64,000 nt of DNA from NCBI GenBank assembly GCA_963576475.1, contig OY754972.1, positions 16,730,506 to 16,794,505 of the forward strand. The letters are read 5' to 3'. Of the stretch, positions 35,443 through 47,754 are shown piece after piece. The translations under genes were made by a program, and so were the position numbers. Positions within the stretch are counted from its first letter, which is position 1. Each line of letters opens with the position of its first letter. The DNA is from Molanna angustata (taxonomy: Eukaryota > Arthropoda > Insecta > Trichoptera > Molannidae). The notes beneath the pieces are model-generated. The model searched no databases, was not told where the DNA came from, and saw only the letters and a list, made by a program, of their open reading frames with translations.

Positions 35443-37618
35443 CCACATGTATAAAGACTGTTTCATTCATTGTTGACAAACCAATTTCTCAATAGATGGC
35501 GTTACGAAAAAGGTTTCTCAGTCACTTCTTAGATGGCGAAAGTGTTTTTCAGTTTATTTTTATTTTAAACAAATAGATTTAAATATACAAAATTTTTAAA
35601 AATTACATTTATTTGGAACTCAATAAAAAGCCATTATTGGTGAAGTTGCACTAGCGCAGAAAACGATCTTGTATACCAGCCGATAACGGGTTGTTAGCAC
35701 TGTAGGTTCCTTAAATTACTGGTTCTCCTATGATATTCCAACTTCGTCTCTATTGAGATGTTAAAATTTTTCAAAAAACATTTTTGCCTTTTTGCGTTGA
35801 TTTGCGTCTAATGCACTTTAAAATATTTCATTTACCTACATAAGTTTTTTCAGTACATATATTTTTTCATGCAGGTAGATACTAATTACGCATAAATTTG
35901 TTTATAGTTTATATTTTTGTTGTACAGCACCGGCTTAAAATATTGTTTCCATGTTTTTCAATGATCATTTTCTGGTATCCCGTAAGAGCCTCTTAATCGA
36001 CAATACAACTGGCGAAATAACATTTCACAAATCAATGGAGACCACCACCATTTCTGAATGTTGCCATTTTAGGTGAGACGGAACAGGTGTGTGGGGATAC
36101 CAGCACGTGTCTTACTTCCTATTATAAGGTACTTATTGCACACCCGCTCATCTGTTGCTGGTTACGTCACATTGTCATATGTGCCGTGATATGATTCATA
36201 TTTATGGTTAATATTCATTTAACAAAAATTTCAATAGTTTAGACATATTTCACACTCCGTATAGCAGGTATATGAAAGAATTATCCAACCTGATCCGAGA
36301 TAACAATAAATAGATATTTTGTTTTATTTTATTGTATGAATACTGTACAACTTAATTTGCTCTCCCTCTTTTAGTTATCCTCTGATATTCACGTCACTTT
36401 CCTATCCCACTATCCTTAACCATCTCCTAATATTTTTTTTTTTTCTCTTCAGTGTGTTAAATATTATAACAGTGGATATACAGCTATAGATTGTACAACT
36501 TAGCATATATTATATTTTAATGAATGTAACCTGTACATCTGTGTATACCCCCAATAAAATAAAAAATAAATTTAAAAAAATAAAATATTTTCTCACTAAT
36601 TTAGAGATAGCGTATAGTTTGTAGAACTCCATAGTAAAAATATTCTTGTTCAAATATTTCTTTAGTCGGTATGGAAAGAGTGATTTAATGCTTCACTTAA
36701 TCAGTTCCAGGTACCATTTACAGAAGAAACGATAGTCCTGAAATAAGGAAACTTTCGTAGATCATTGAGATGTTAAAATTTTGTCATAAAATAATCTTTA
36801 ATGTCGTGGTCTGTTGAGGTACATATGTATATAGGTAAATAGCTACATAATTAATGCCTCGGAATATTTTCACCCTCAAGAACGAACTCTTGCAGAGGTT
36901 AATTTATACATCACCAGAAGAACAAAATGATTGATTATGTTTGTATTTTATTGCCATGTAAAGCGTTTTGCTTAGTCTAAAACCTATAATCATTATTCGC
37001 TCGCTAGTTTTTGTCAACTCATAAGACGTTCAATGTCAAACAATACCTTAATAGGTAATTTTGTCTCTAACGTATATGAACATACATAGGTACCTATATG
37101 AAAATGTATGTTCATTTTGTGTGCGACAGGTAAACACAATTTTCTACACTCTGCCACGTTAATTTCACGGTTAAGTCAATAACCTTCCTGTATAAGGTTT
37201 CAGCAAATTTCACCTTTAAATCAATATCGTTTTGTAATAAAATTTAAATAAAACAAATTTTGATCTGCGGTTGTATAAATGTGAATATTCTGAACATTCA
37301 CAAATTATACAAAAATAAGAATTGAATATTTCAAAGAATTTAGATGAAAAGTCAATAACCCCCTCATTAAATCCAATTTCAACATCAATTTGATTTTTGC
37401 ACCTTCACAAGAAAACCAATTAACTGTCAATATTGATATGAAACATTCGTAGTATCATATCAATGTATACAATTTTTTTTCCATATTCTTTAAATTTTCT
37501 TCGAAAATTGCAATGTACATAATATGTTGAACAAAAATTAAATATATCGAAATTTAATAAATAAATATATTATTCAATAATATATTATTCCTAAAAAATA
37601 CATAAATATATATTTATT
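35443..37618. other. No gene seen
   Basis: AT-rich stretch. All frames are short and none resembles a protein family. Confidence 0.5.
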
Positions 37619-37770
37619 CAGATGGGTGGTAGCAGAACGGTTAACGCACTGGGTGATTGCGAGTTCGAATCCTACCAAGACCGATTTCGTTCACCTATAG
37701 TACAAGCATTTATGCTTAGTTTAGAAATGTATGAGAATGTATATTATGTACTAGTTTCAAGAACATATTT
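37619..37770 (+). mobile_element. tRNA-derived SINE
   Basis: Begins GGGTGGTAGCAGAACGGTTA with B box GAGTTCGAATCC (37660-37671), then ACCGATTTCGTTC and AAGCATTTATGC, the same body as the inverse copy at 25080-25205. Confidence 0.75.
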
Positions 37771-38244
37771 ATTCTAAAAAAACGGTGGGTACCATTGGTT
37801 GTTATTACACAAGGTGATTTTCTTTATAAAATGAGCTGTGTGTTGATGCAGATATTTTCGGGGATAGCTTGCCGGTATTCAAAAAAAATTTTAATAAGTC
37901 TTTTTAAATTCAAATTCAATAGCTACCTTTGCAATTTTCTTTCTTTTCTTTATTCTTTGTTTTTTTGTAATTATCCTATTAATATTACACAATATGTTAT
38001 TATAATTTATGCATGTCTTTATTTCTCTGTGTAAAAACATTTAAAACATTTGTAAATTTTGTTTTGTAAATTTATTGTTGTTTCTGTATTTTTTATATAT
38101 TCGACCAGTATTGTTTATTTTTAAATAAAATTTCTTGTTAATTCTGTTTTTTTTTCTTTTTAATATATAATGTTGTTAATTTAAAAAAAAAACTAATTGT
38201 ATGTAACATGTAAATGGCGTATGCCGTGTATTGTATTAAATAAA

Positions 38245-39051
38245 CTAGTTGCATGTAACACATGAGATCCAATTGTCGATAGCGATAGTATGTATAGTTG
38301 AAGAATAAGTACCAAACTATAATCCCATAAATACAAATTATTTAATATTTTAAGATATTTGATTTTCTATACAACACATGATCCTACCCAGAATATGAAA
38401 ACAGAATGATGGTATGTATGTATGTTTGGAGATTAGTATCAAACAATTAAGTCTTCTTAGATATTGTGTGTAGGCGATTGCCATACAAATTGTATGAAGC
38501 AATGTCGTCACTAAATTCAATTTTTATAAGATTTATTAAAAAAAATTGGAGATGTGCTAATACAATGTTAATATTTTTTATATAAAATTAAATTGTCTAG
38601 TTGGGGTGTTTCGGCTTTTTTTGATATTTTTAAAAAATCTGGAAATATAGGCAGTTAAACTCATAAATTTATCATAAAAAAATATTTTTCTTAATGAAAA
38701 ATGTTTGAGAAACCCTGGATTTTTTTAAAAAAAACTGATTTGAGATTTTATATTTGTCTATGTTTATAACAAATTTCAGCGTTCTAGCTTTTATGGTTTC
38801 TGAGATATATGGAAAAATAAACCAAAATTTCAAAAGTTAATAACCCCTGACTGAAACAAAAATTCACACTTCTGAGTATAAAAGTTTTGTAGGCCTATAA
38901 CTTTTTATATATTCTGAAAATTTGGGCTCTGTAAATTGAGCGGATCAAAAGTTATAAGGGGACACACACACACACACACACACACCACACACCTCTAATA
39001 ATGTCGATTCATTAAGAGAATTGAATTCTCATGAACGAATCGACAGTTGGA
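38245..39051 (-). mobile_element. Helentron-like element, full-length type
   Basis: Both ends are present: CTAG with TTGCATGTAACACATG at the left, and ATCGACAGTTGGA at the right. The 5' (right-hand) hairpin is AGAGAATTGAATTCTC. A CA microsatellite lies at 38965-38990. The host base next to CTAG is A on this strand (T in element orientation). 807 bp, without coding capacity. Confidence 0.88.
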
Positions 39052-39279
39052 TAAATAAATAAAATTATTTAATCCTTAAGATGTTTTCATATTCCTGTGT
39101 AATGTTTACTTCGTGAAGCTAATATATTATTATTATTAACTTAAACTAACCTAAAAGTTATATAATATAATATATTGGTTAATTCCTTACATAATTGACT
39201 ATAGTCCATAATCTTGGGATTGGTTTTTAACAAGCACTCCATCTTTTCAAATATTATCATTTCTTAATTTCTTGGTTTA

Positions 39280-39545
39280 GCGGCAACAGCGCACATCACT
39301 GATTACTGATTACCTGGATCATATAACTGTCTCTAGGGCGATCTCTAAACTCTCTGCCCTCTGTCGTTCCTTCGGCAATAGTAACGAGCAGACCCGAATG
39401 CCTGATGTTTTGTCCTATCCATTTGAATCTTTGACGGGCAACACTATTTAGGAGAAGTCTAGTAGCATAATATATTATGGTCTGATCAATGTATCCTAGC
39501 CATACGCCTGTAGCACCATATTTCGAAGGCAGCCAGACGTCTAGA
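39280..39545 (-). mobile_element. RTE-like LINE fragment
   Basis: Minus-strand reading: RENLDVWLPSKYGATGVWLG then RFKWIGQNIRHSGLLVTIAE and GREFRDRPRDSYMIQV, a LINE C-terminal order (RLxWIGHxxR...GRxxRGRPRxxY). Confidence 0.75.
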
Positions 39546-39714
39546 TTCTCTCCAAATAAATAAATAGTTATTAAAAAAATATATACTCTACTGAATTATG
39601 CCTTACACGTAAAACGTCAATAAACAAATTAAATTTGTTAACCAAGTTTTTTATTTAAATTAAATGTCTTCAAAATATTTACATAAATTATATTAACATG
39701 CATGTCATGGTAGA

Positions 39715-39780
39715 GGAGTCTGGCGTTCGGTTCTCTCTGCCTACCCCAAGTAGGGATGTGGCGTGATGGTGTGTGTGTAT
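39715..39780 (+). mobile_element. RTE-like LINE tail
   Basis: TCTGGCGTTCGGTTCTCTCT and GCCTACCCCAAGTAGGGATG match the tail found at 58680-58725 and, inverted, at 60846-60940. Confidence 0.6.
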
Positions 39781-39834
39781 ATCAAGTAAACGGATTACAA
39801 TTATTAATTTTTATCCACTTTTAAATATACCTAC

Positions 39835-39892
39835 TTGACCACTGACGCCATACGCTTAAAGAGCTCTTTAAGCGAAACGCGTCTATGGTCAA
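39835..39892. repeat. Short palindromic element
   Basis: A 22-bp perfect palindrome centred on GAGCTC (39853-39874) is framed by TTGACCA and TGGTCAA. Confidence 0.8.
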
Positions 39893-39929
39893 ATATACTT
39901 ATAAAGAAGTGGAAAAAAAATATGAATTC

Positions 39930-40116
39930 TGGTGGGCAAGTCTGGTTGACCGTCCAAATGAAAACCGTCCTTGTTTACCCATATCATGGATATAATTATT
40001 ATATGGAGTTCTACAATATCTTTAGATGTCATAGAACTCCATACGATAATTATATCCATGATATGGGTAATCACTGGGGTTTTGATTTCGCCGATCGAAC
40101 CAGACTTGCCCCCCTG
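39930..40116. mobile_element. Foldback MITE H2, second copy
   Basis: GGGCAAGTCTGGTTGACCG at the left, and the inverse of GGGGGGCAAGTCTGGTTCGA at the right. The centre hairpin on ACCCATATCATGGATATAAT has arms of about 43 nt. Same family as 22577-22764. Confidence 0.85.
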
Positions 40117-40838
40117 ATTTGCCTCTCAGTTATTTTTTACTTATTTTTAGAAAATTTCATATCATTCCTAATGAAATTTCATCAAGAATTGTCAGTCGGA
40201 TGAATATAAAGTATTAAGATTATTAAATAATGTTTCTAGCCACCATTATAATATTATTTATTTATTTATTTATTGTTTTTGTAAACATAACTGTAACAAG
40301 CTACCTAAATATGTATTAGTCAGTAAGGTATTTCCCATAACTTCGTATTAGCCGACCATCCTGTAATTAGGCGACTATGTAATAATAATATTAATAGTTT
40401 TGTCTACAACACCTCGGTCCCCGCACCCCTCCCATTCACTCCATTCACACAATATTTTACTTGTAAATTTGTATATTATTCAGTTTGATTTCTGCCTCTG
40501 AGGATGCCGGCTGTGTTCGGCGAAAGCGCTCAGGCTCATTAAAGTCTTACTCATTTGTGGATTTTAACTGTGTGTTTTTTATTTATTTTTATAAATATTT
40601 TATTTATAACTATGAACTTCCACTTTGTTTACGAAAAAACTTTGAAATTATTATTGTTATAATCTCAATATATAAAAAAAAATACAAATTGTTCATATTT
40701 ACATACCTACACTATATTCGAAACCGCTCAACCGATATTAATGAAATTTTGTAAACGTGTATGGTTGGTTCCAAATTCTAAGAAGGATTGTTTTGTGATC
40801 TAAAAGAATTTTTAAATTTTTTTCAAGGAAATTGGTAA
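40117..40838. other. No gene; Helitron-like scrap at 40690-40830
   Basis: AAACCGCTCAACCGATATTAATGAAATTTT is a common internal phrase of lepidopteran Helitrons (compare 47710-47745). Otherwise AT-rich, with a TTTA tract at 40255-40275. Confidence 0.4.
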
Positions 40839-41619
40839 GGGGGGGACTGCTGCCAACGTACCTATTTTTCAATTTGATATACCATCGTTATTTCTTATCA
40901 AATCGTTTTGAAAAAAATAATTTAGATAGTTTGGATATTAATAAACAAAAATTTACCTTAACTTTTTGATAATTTTCGGCATAAATTCTTGTAGAAAAAT
41001 AATGGCATACCCCGATTTTCAACGTTTATCATATAATTTTAATTAACTATAAGGCGTAGAGTAATATATTTTTTTTTTAAATTAAAGAAGACAAAAATAT
41101 CTAGAAAAATATGATGTGGCGTTGCATTAATGATTCAGGTTTAGTAAATAAACCTAAAAAACATTTATTCTCCATTCAGCGCCATTGCGTAATAAATTTT
41201 TTTTTTGGTTTATTTACTTAACCTGATGCGTTAATGCAACGTCATATCATATTTTTCCAGGTATTTTATTCTTCTTTAATTTATAAAAAAAAAATATTGC
41301 TCTATGCCTTATATTTTTTTAGAAATTTAAGATAAATGTCTAAAATTGGGGTATGCTTACTATTTTTCTACAAGAATATATACAGGACATGATCAAAAAG
41401 TTAAGGTATATTTCTCTTTATTAATATCCAAACTAACTAGGTTATTTTTCCAAAATGATTCGTTTAGTAATAATGATGGTTCTTCTTCTTCTTCTTCTTC
41501 TTCGATGGCGCTACAGCCCAAATCGAGCCTTGGCCTCCGTTAACTTTCGCCTCCATCCATAATAATGATGGTAGGTATATCAAATTGAAAAAATAGGTAC
41601 GTTGGCAGCAGTCACCCTC
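40839..41619. mobile_element. Giant foldback element, copy 2 (near-complete palindrome)
   Basis: Starts GGGGGGGACTGCTGCCAACG; the right end is its inverse. TAA duplications lie at 40836-40838 and 41620-41622. The arms match along almost the whole length: the left-arm blocks CGTAGAGTAATATA, AAATTAAAGAAGACAAAAAT and GTGGCGTTGCATTAA are mirrored in 41215-41320. Only a short loop near 41160-41205 is left unpaired. The right arm carries an 80-bp LINE insertion. A transcript through it would form a hairpin of about 350 bp. Confidence 0.9.
41481..41560 (-). mobile_element. 80-bp dead-on-arrival RTE-like insertion
   Basis: On the minus strand it is the last bases of the same LINE as 46036-46480 (GAGGCCAAGGCTCGATTTGG, encoding EAKARFGL), ending in a (GAA)n tail. 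Flanked by an exact 12-bp target duplication, AATAATGATGGT, at 41469-41480 and 41561-41572. Confidence 0.92.
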
Positions 41620-41654
41620 TAAATTATTTTTTTTGATTTCTTATCCAAATATAC

Positions 41655-41705
41655 AAAATTGTTCGTTGCTGGATTCGCACTGGCGACCCCTGGGTTACAA
41701 ACCTA
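41655..41705 (-). mobile_element. Possible SINE remnant
   Basis: The minus strand gives GTTTGTAACCCAGGGGTCGC and GTGCGAATCCAGC, reminiscent of the tRNA-like 3' half of the local SINEs. Very short. Confidence 0.35.
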
Positions 41706-42094
41706 GGGATGTGTTCAGATATAACACTCGACGTCGGGCGTCGGATGTACCTGAAGTTGTAAATTATGGCGTTTTTCACACCAATCTCACTGAACGCTTC
41801 AAGTTGCGTTTCAATCTGAGCACAGAATCGGGCTATTTAAATGTCAAATGTCATTTATCATACATGTATATTTTTAGGTTATATTTCCATCGAAAGCTAA
41901 CAACTGAGCAATGGCGTAAATAATGCTATCTGAATTTTTATTGGAAATTTTTGAATAATATTTTTATATAAATTAACCTCATTGTGAATCATATTGTCAT
42001 CATAAATAATGTCAACTGACATAATGGATACCTACTACAGAGATAAAAAAAATCATCTAACCACAGATAAAATAGATGTCAACATATACTATAA

Positions 42095-42770
42095 CTGTCA
42101 GAACGTTTTTCACCCGACGATTATACCGAGCGTTTGGAGCTTACACTGAACTCGACTCGTTATTATGAAAGGCTTAGAGCGACAAGTGCACTCGGCGTTC
42201 ATTGCGAACGCAGCCCTGCACAATAACCGCTCTGCCAACACCCATCAAAATATGATGCATTTTTATATGATTAGTAACCAGATGGGTTACCAATCAAGCG
42301 TGTTTAGTAACCAGAGGGGTTACCAAAAAAGAGAGTTTGCTATATCCCAATTAAGTGGCTTGGTTAACCAAGTGGTTAACAGTTTAATATCAAATCAAAG
42401 TGATTTGATATGATTTGAAATAAGAACACAAGGACAGTAGTTTAGAGAGAAGAAGAAAGAATAGGTCCAAATTTACAATGAGTATATTGATCACAATTAA
42501 GATTTTGCTTAAAGGTAAATTTACAAATGATAAAATAACTTACAAAAGGAACTTTCTCACGATGATTAGGTATAACGAGCGAGTTAGCGGGTGTGTCGAA
42601 GTGACCAAGTATCACGAAGTACCATCGAGAGTTGACCGGTGGTCGAGTGACGAAGTGTCGGCGAGACGGCGTGGTCGCGTAGCGAAGATACAGCGTGGTC
42701 GCGTGGTCGTAACGGCAGCGTGAAGTGACGAAATGAAGTGACCACGTGCACAGGTGTACACTCCCTAAAA
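42095..42770. other. GC-richer islet with four short dyads
   Basis: Four dyads lie at 42274-42290 (GTAACC...GGTTAC), 42307-42323 (GTAACC...GGTTAC), 42362-42380 (GGTTAAC...GTTAAC) and 42388-42412 (ATATCAAATCA...TGATTTGATAT). Next, 42570-42750 is GC-rich, with repeated CGTGGTCGCGT and GAAGTGACGAA-like motifs and a CACGTG. Frames here are open only for about 80 codons and resemble no protein. Confidence 0.5.
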
Positions 42771-43640
42771 TAGTGCTACGCCGGAGGTAACAAGTTCAAT
42801 GTCCTCGAAATTTCTAGACCATTCCTTTGAACTGTCATACACAGTTGAGGATTATTGTTACTCGTTTGACATCGCGGGCGATGAACTCGGCCTAGCGACA
42901 AGCAAATACACTTGCTGTCGCTAGGTGCGCGCTCGAAAGAAGTTTCTCGAAGGTGGTCTGCCACACATTCTAATCTACATAAAACTTTTTTCCTTTTTTT
43001 CTACTTTTCTACGGATAATTTATGATAGGCGGGGTCACAAAATCTTTTTTTTCAACCCTAAGGGAAAATTTGTTGCTTCGAAGTATCAAACAATTCACAC
43101 GTGTTTCTAAATATAGTTAATTAATTATTAATATTTTTTTTCTCATAATGCATATATTACATAAAAGTACCTATTTCCATTTTTTTCAATTCCTAATTAA
43201 GAATCAACTAAAAATGACCTTCAACTTCAATGTAGACTACATAGATTCCTTTATAGGGGTCAAAAACAATCGCTGTCAAAGATAATAACTACACAATAAT
43301 TAAGTTAATGAAACGATTTTAATTACAAATATCTTAATACATATTCAAAAAATATGTCGGCAAGCATTATCTCTTAGATTTGACACAGACTTGAGTGTTC
43401 CACTTAATAAACAGTTTTGAATTATATCACAGAAATACCCCCCCCCCTCCCCTCTACCTACCGTGTAGGAAAATTATATTATGTATTTATCATAAACTAC
43501 CACACTTAATTCAGAGAATTTTTTGCAAAATCCATCCCAGCATAAACAATACGAATTGACAGGGTTGTATGATACCATTGGGTTACCGACCAGATTAGTT
43601 ATTCATTTGAATGAAAAAAATGATCATATAAAAAAACCGA
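42771..43640. other. No gene seen
   Basis: Includes a small inverted pair, CCTAGCGACAGCAAGTG-like, around TTGCTTGTCGC (42889-42926), i.e. CTAGCGACA / TGTCGCTAG; otherwise AT-rich. Confidence 0.5.
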
Positions 43641-44415
43641 TTCCGAAATCAATGTGTATCAACATAGAAAAATGTGGCCTACAGTCCTCTGACGTTCAGT
43701 TTTCATACAAATATGAAATTTATTTCACATTAATAAGCAGAATATAGATGTTTTTTCTTTAATATTTGACTTGAATGCATTTTTGAAGAGTGTATTTTTA
43801 TAGTATCAAAAGTTCAAACAATATAAAAATACCTCGATTTTCCAGACCGTGAGAGTATTTTGAAAATTTGGACAGGTGAAATCATTGAGAAGAAATTCAC
43901 GAATATTTATGAAAACTAAATCTTCTCTAAGTTTATGCACTTTATACATATGATGTAAATATGAAGTCGGTCGCACTTATAGTGTGGGCTATAGAGAGGA
44001 AACAAAAAGAATACGGCGTACATCGTAATACGCTATTTTATTTATGTTATATACATTTTTCATATATTTATTGTATCAAAAGTTATAATATAAAAATACC
44101 TCGATTTTCTAGACCGTGAGAGCATTTTGAAAATTTAGACAGATGAAATCACAGAGAAGAAATTAACGGATATCTGTGGAAAACTTTATGGAAAGTTGAT
44201 TTTGATTCACTTTGATTTTTTATTTTTATTTTTTTTTATAGTTTGGACTGTAAAGAGGACACAAAAAGGATACGGCGTACAACGCCTAATACAGCGAATA
44301 CATATAATATACAAACACATCACGACGAAACTCATAGTGTGCAATCTCTAAAAATATACACTTAAAATTTGTGAAATCATGACTCTCTACTATTCCATTG
44401 TGTGGAGAGTAAAAA
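43640..44415 (+). repeat. Dispersed hairpin-ended repeat, family E
   Basis: It contains two internal tandem versions of the block ACCGTGAGAG-ATTTTGAAAATTT (43845 and 44112), GAGAAGAAATT, AGAGAGGAAACAAAAAG, CGGCGTAC motifs, ACACATCACGACGAAACTCA, and the terminal hairpin at 44380-44408 followed by TAAAAAAT. Same layout as 3540-4070. Confidence 0.75.
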
Positions 44416-44834
44416 ATCTACAAATTGAAATTAAAAAACTGTTTTAACTCTTGTATGATATTTTTATGCAACCAACGATTTCCTTTTTCTTTTACTCATT
44501 GTAGTCATGTATTTTTGTCTTGTTACTGTTTCATGAATACGAAACATACAATTTTACTGAAGGAAATTACTTAAATCTTCCCTTTGCTTGGGTTAGTTGC
44601 TAGCGGTTGCAAGATATTGTCTTTCACACTCAAATTTCGTTATGTATTATAACCGTTGCCTTATTCTTAAATCCAAGATAGGTACTGCAACGAAGTAAGA
44701 CACCACTTTTGCAATTTCATTTCTTCATTCTCAAATACAACCTGCTATGTAGAGGTCATAGTAAAGCGAAGCAGGCACAGAGGGTGCTTTATGGTGGGAA
44801 CTAGTGGAGAGGATGAATCCTAAAAAATTCCCAA

Positions 44835-44935
44835 AAACATCACATTGGGTAAACCTCCGAAGAGATGGAAAAAATATTTGGATATCCTCATCCTATGATG
44901 GCATTCCTGTCAAATAAACCATCGATGTATGAACA
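44835..44935 (+). mobile_element. Weak LINE C-terminal remnant
   Basis: GKPPKRWKKYLDILIL resembles the GRPPKRWxDDI motif of RTE-like LINEs. Short and isolated. Confidence 0.35.
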
Positions 44936-45613
44936 GAGAAATCAAATTAACATTAATCCTTGCACGAGTTTCCAACTTTTCTCGCAATAGAGATTTCTGT
45001 CTGTCTTTCATTTGAAGTAATTAATTTGAAGTTATAAAATATAGTTATTTTACATTTGCAACGTCAATCTAAAATAATAGTTTCAACGCATATGTCTCGT
45101 CGAAAGGAAAATTATTTAGCACTTTGGAAAATTATTCGGATAAACAGAGAACAATTCCGCTGTTAAAGTGTGACGTAGGTACAACATGCTTGACACGTTT
45201 CACAACTATAATTGTCGCGCATTACGTTAATCGTATGAAACAGGGACGGCACTAACATACAGTGAGCAGATTCGGACGCCACGTCCATAGGTTCCAGGGA
45301 ATGCTTCGGTGGGCTAAACAGACGATTTTTTATTTTTTGATAAGAGGTATCGCTACTACTCCCACCACCACCCGCTCCGCATATGGGGACTGTCAACGGC
45401 CCCTTCGCAGAACGCTAGAATGAATGACAAAAAAAAACAATGCATGGCACGTAGCTCATGGAGCCCTCTAGATTAGCAATCTCGGCACCATGGTGCAAAA
45501 AGAACAATCAACAAGTGCGAATTGAGATTCACACTTGCGGACTGTCGGCGACTTCAGATCCATATATATATAGGGCATCAGAGAAGTGACCAAGATCTCT
45601 GGAAACAGAAAAG

Positions 45614-45955
45614 TCAGTGAGAATCTTCGGATAATAAGGCACCGTATCTATGGCAAAATCGTTTGAAGGCTTTATAATTGTTCTTTGAGATAACTAAGTC
45701 CGCATGTCCAATGGGACCTTGAAGAGGCCCACGGACAGCAACGAGGAGCTCCGATCTGTAAGAGGACACAATTGGGTGGGAACACTCCCAAAAGATGTGA
45801 TCCGAAGTTTGGTCCGGACATTGACAAAACTGACATGAGGAAGAGGGAGCAATGTTGAAGCGATGGAGATAGCTTTAAAAGTTACCGTGTCCTGTGAGAT
45901 ATTGAGAAGTCCAAAAGTCTGGAACAACCCAAGGAGATTTCAGTCGCGACCTAAA
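45614..45955 (-). mobile_element. R1-clade-like LINE C-terminus
   Basis: Minus-strand reading runs PDFWTSQYLTGHGNF, one TAA stop, SYLHRFNIAPSSSCQFCQCP, then TSDHIFWECSHPIVSSYRSE and AFKRFCHRYGALLSEDSH before the final stop. LTGHGxFxxYLxRF, and a CxxC...H...C zinc motif after it, are the signature of the C-terminus of R1-type LINEs. The internal stop makes it a pseudogene. The catalytic domains are missing. Confidence 0.85.
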
Positions 45956-46035
45956 GAGATATATAAATTTAAAATTAAATTTATTTTGCTAAGAGGTATA
46001 TAAATTTAACCGGTCTCAACCTTATGAACTAAGGG

Positions 46036-46480
46036 TCGTATTCTTCTTCTTCTTCAATGGCACTACAGCCCAAATCGGGCTTTGGCCTCCTCCAACTTTC
46101 GCCTCCAACCATTCCTGTCCTCAGCCATTGTTCTCCATCCGGTCACTTGGAGAAGCTGGTTCGCATCTTTGGTGACTTCGTCTTCCCATCTTAGTCTCGG
46201 TCTTCCTAAAATCCTCTTTCCCCACGGATGCACCATCATCACCCTCTTGGGTACCCGTGAGTTTGGCATGTCCAGCCCATCTCAATCTCGAAAGCCTCAT
46301 ATGGGTTGAGATACATAGGGGCATAGGGGGATAGATAGGGGCCTGGTAAATGCTGTACAATTCATCATTGCGCCGAATGCGCCATTCATTGTCGTCTCTC
46401 ACGGGCCCACAGATTCGACGAAGCACCTTACGCTCGAATGTGTCCAGGGACTCAGCTGCTTTTACTGACAACTAAAAGAA
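46036..46480 (-). mobile_element. RTE-like LINE C-terminal fragment, frameshifted
   Basis: Minus-strand pieces in two frames: LDTFERKVLRRICGPVRDDN, RLSRLRWAGH, then RVPKRVMMVHPWGKRILGRP, RLRWEDEV and NGWRRKLEEAKARFGL, ending in a (GAA)n tail at 46039-46051. This is the longer relative of the 80-bp insertion at 41481-41560. Confidence 0.88.
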
Positions 46481-47754
46481 AAACTTGAGGTCCCGTAAGC
46501 AGTATTCTCGCAGTGCCGAACCTTACCTTTTTCTTACATTTTTCTCAAATAACGAATCTTGTAATACGACTTTAAGTTACGCAACATTTGACAATTGAAA
46601 TTATGTATTAATGTGGCTCAAAACTACTGGACATGTAGTTTTTTTTTTTATTTGGACGCAATAAGACAAACGTACGTACACAAATAAATTGCCATCTAAT
46701 ACAGGAATTCCTAGATAGATCCTAGGCTATTGCATATTACTTTGTATTTAATTATGTATTCAATACATCTAAAGTAATAAAGCAATCAAAATGTTAGTGT
46801 ATGTGTGTGTGTATGTGTGTGTTTGTCTCACGCCTTCTGAAAAACCAAGAGCATCTAAAAATCTAATTTATGTGCGAACGTGTACCAGTATACCTGATGC
46901 AGTGTCACGCTAAAAATAATGCGATAAAAATGCTGAATTTTAAAAATATTTCAATAATTATTTTTTTCATACAAAATTTTCCAAGTCATATCTGTCAAAA
47001 AAGTGTACATTTTGCACGCAAATATCTGTTAGTTTAAAAGCTAGAAGTACGTATTTACACGAAGAAAATATATTTTCAAGTATAACTTAGCGTTTAAGTG
47101 AAAAACATGGTGAATATTTTGTATAATTATAATGTTTAACTTATTTTTAAAGTAAGCGTTTTGTACAAATGTACATATAACCCCGCCATTTTAATATCTT
47201 TTCATACGATATTTAATTTTCCTACCGAATGAATATGTTCTTTAAAATAATATACCTTTGAAATAAATGTGATTATGAAATAATAAAATGAAACACAAGA
47301 CATTACAGCAAGTTTTAAGACATATATTGTAAAAGTCTGTTAATTATTAGTAAAGATATAGGCATAATAAAATTGCATAATTTGTATGTAATATTTGATA
47401 TTTTGGACAATTTTCGTTTTTGTGGCTTCGAACAAACCAATGTATGTAGGTACCTTCCTACATATCCAAAAAAATGTATCGAGCCCATTTGATAGTAATC
47501 TTTTATATGTTCGATGGTTACTATGGTTACGGAAAGATTCTGATATTCAAATAAAATTTGATATGAATCGAATTTATTTAGAACATTGTTGTAGGTAGGT
47601 ACCTACCTAATACTATTTACTTACAAATCAACAATATACTGATTTCCTATAGGAAAATTATTTTATTTATTTATTTATGTATGGATGCATGTATGCTATG
47701 TGCTCCTAAACCGTTTGTCCGATTACAATGAAACTTTGGTGAATTGTCGAGCGT

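Noticed and set aside
45163..45396. 77-codon minus-strand frame downstream of the R1-like fragment
   Set aside because: Could be part of that LINE's 3' region, but no motif supports a protein.
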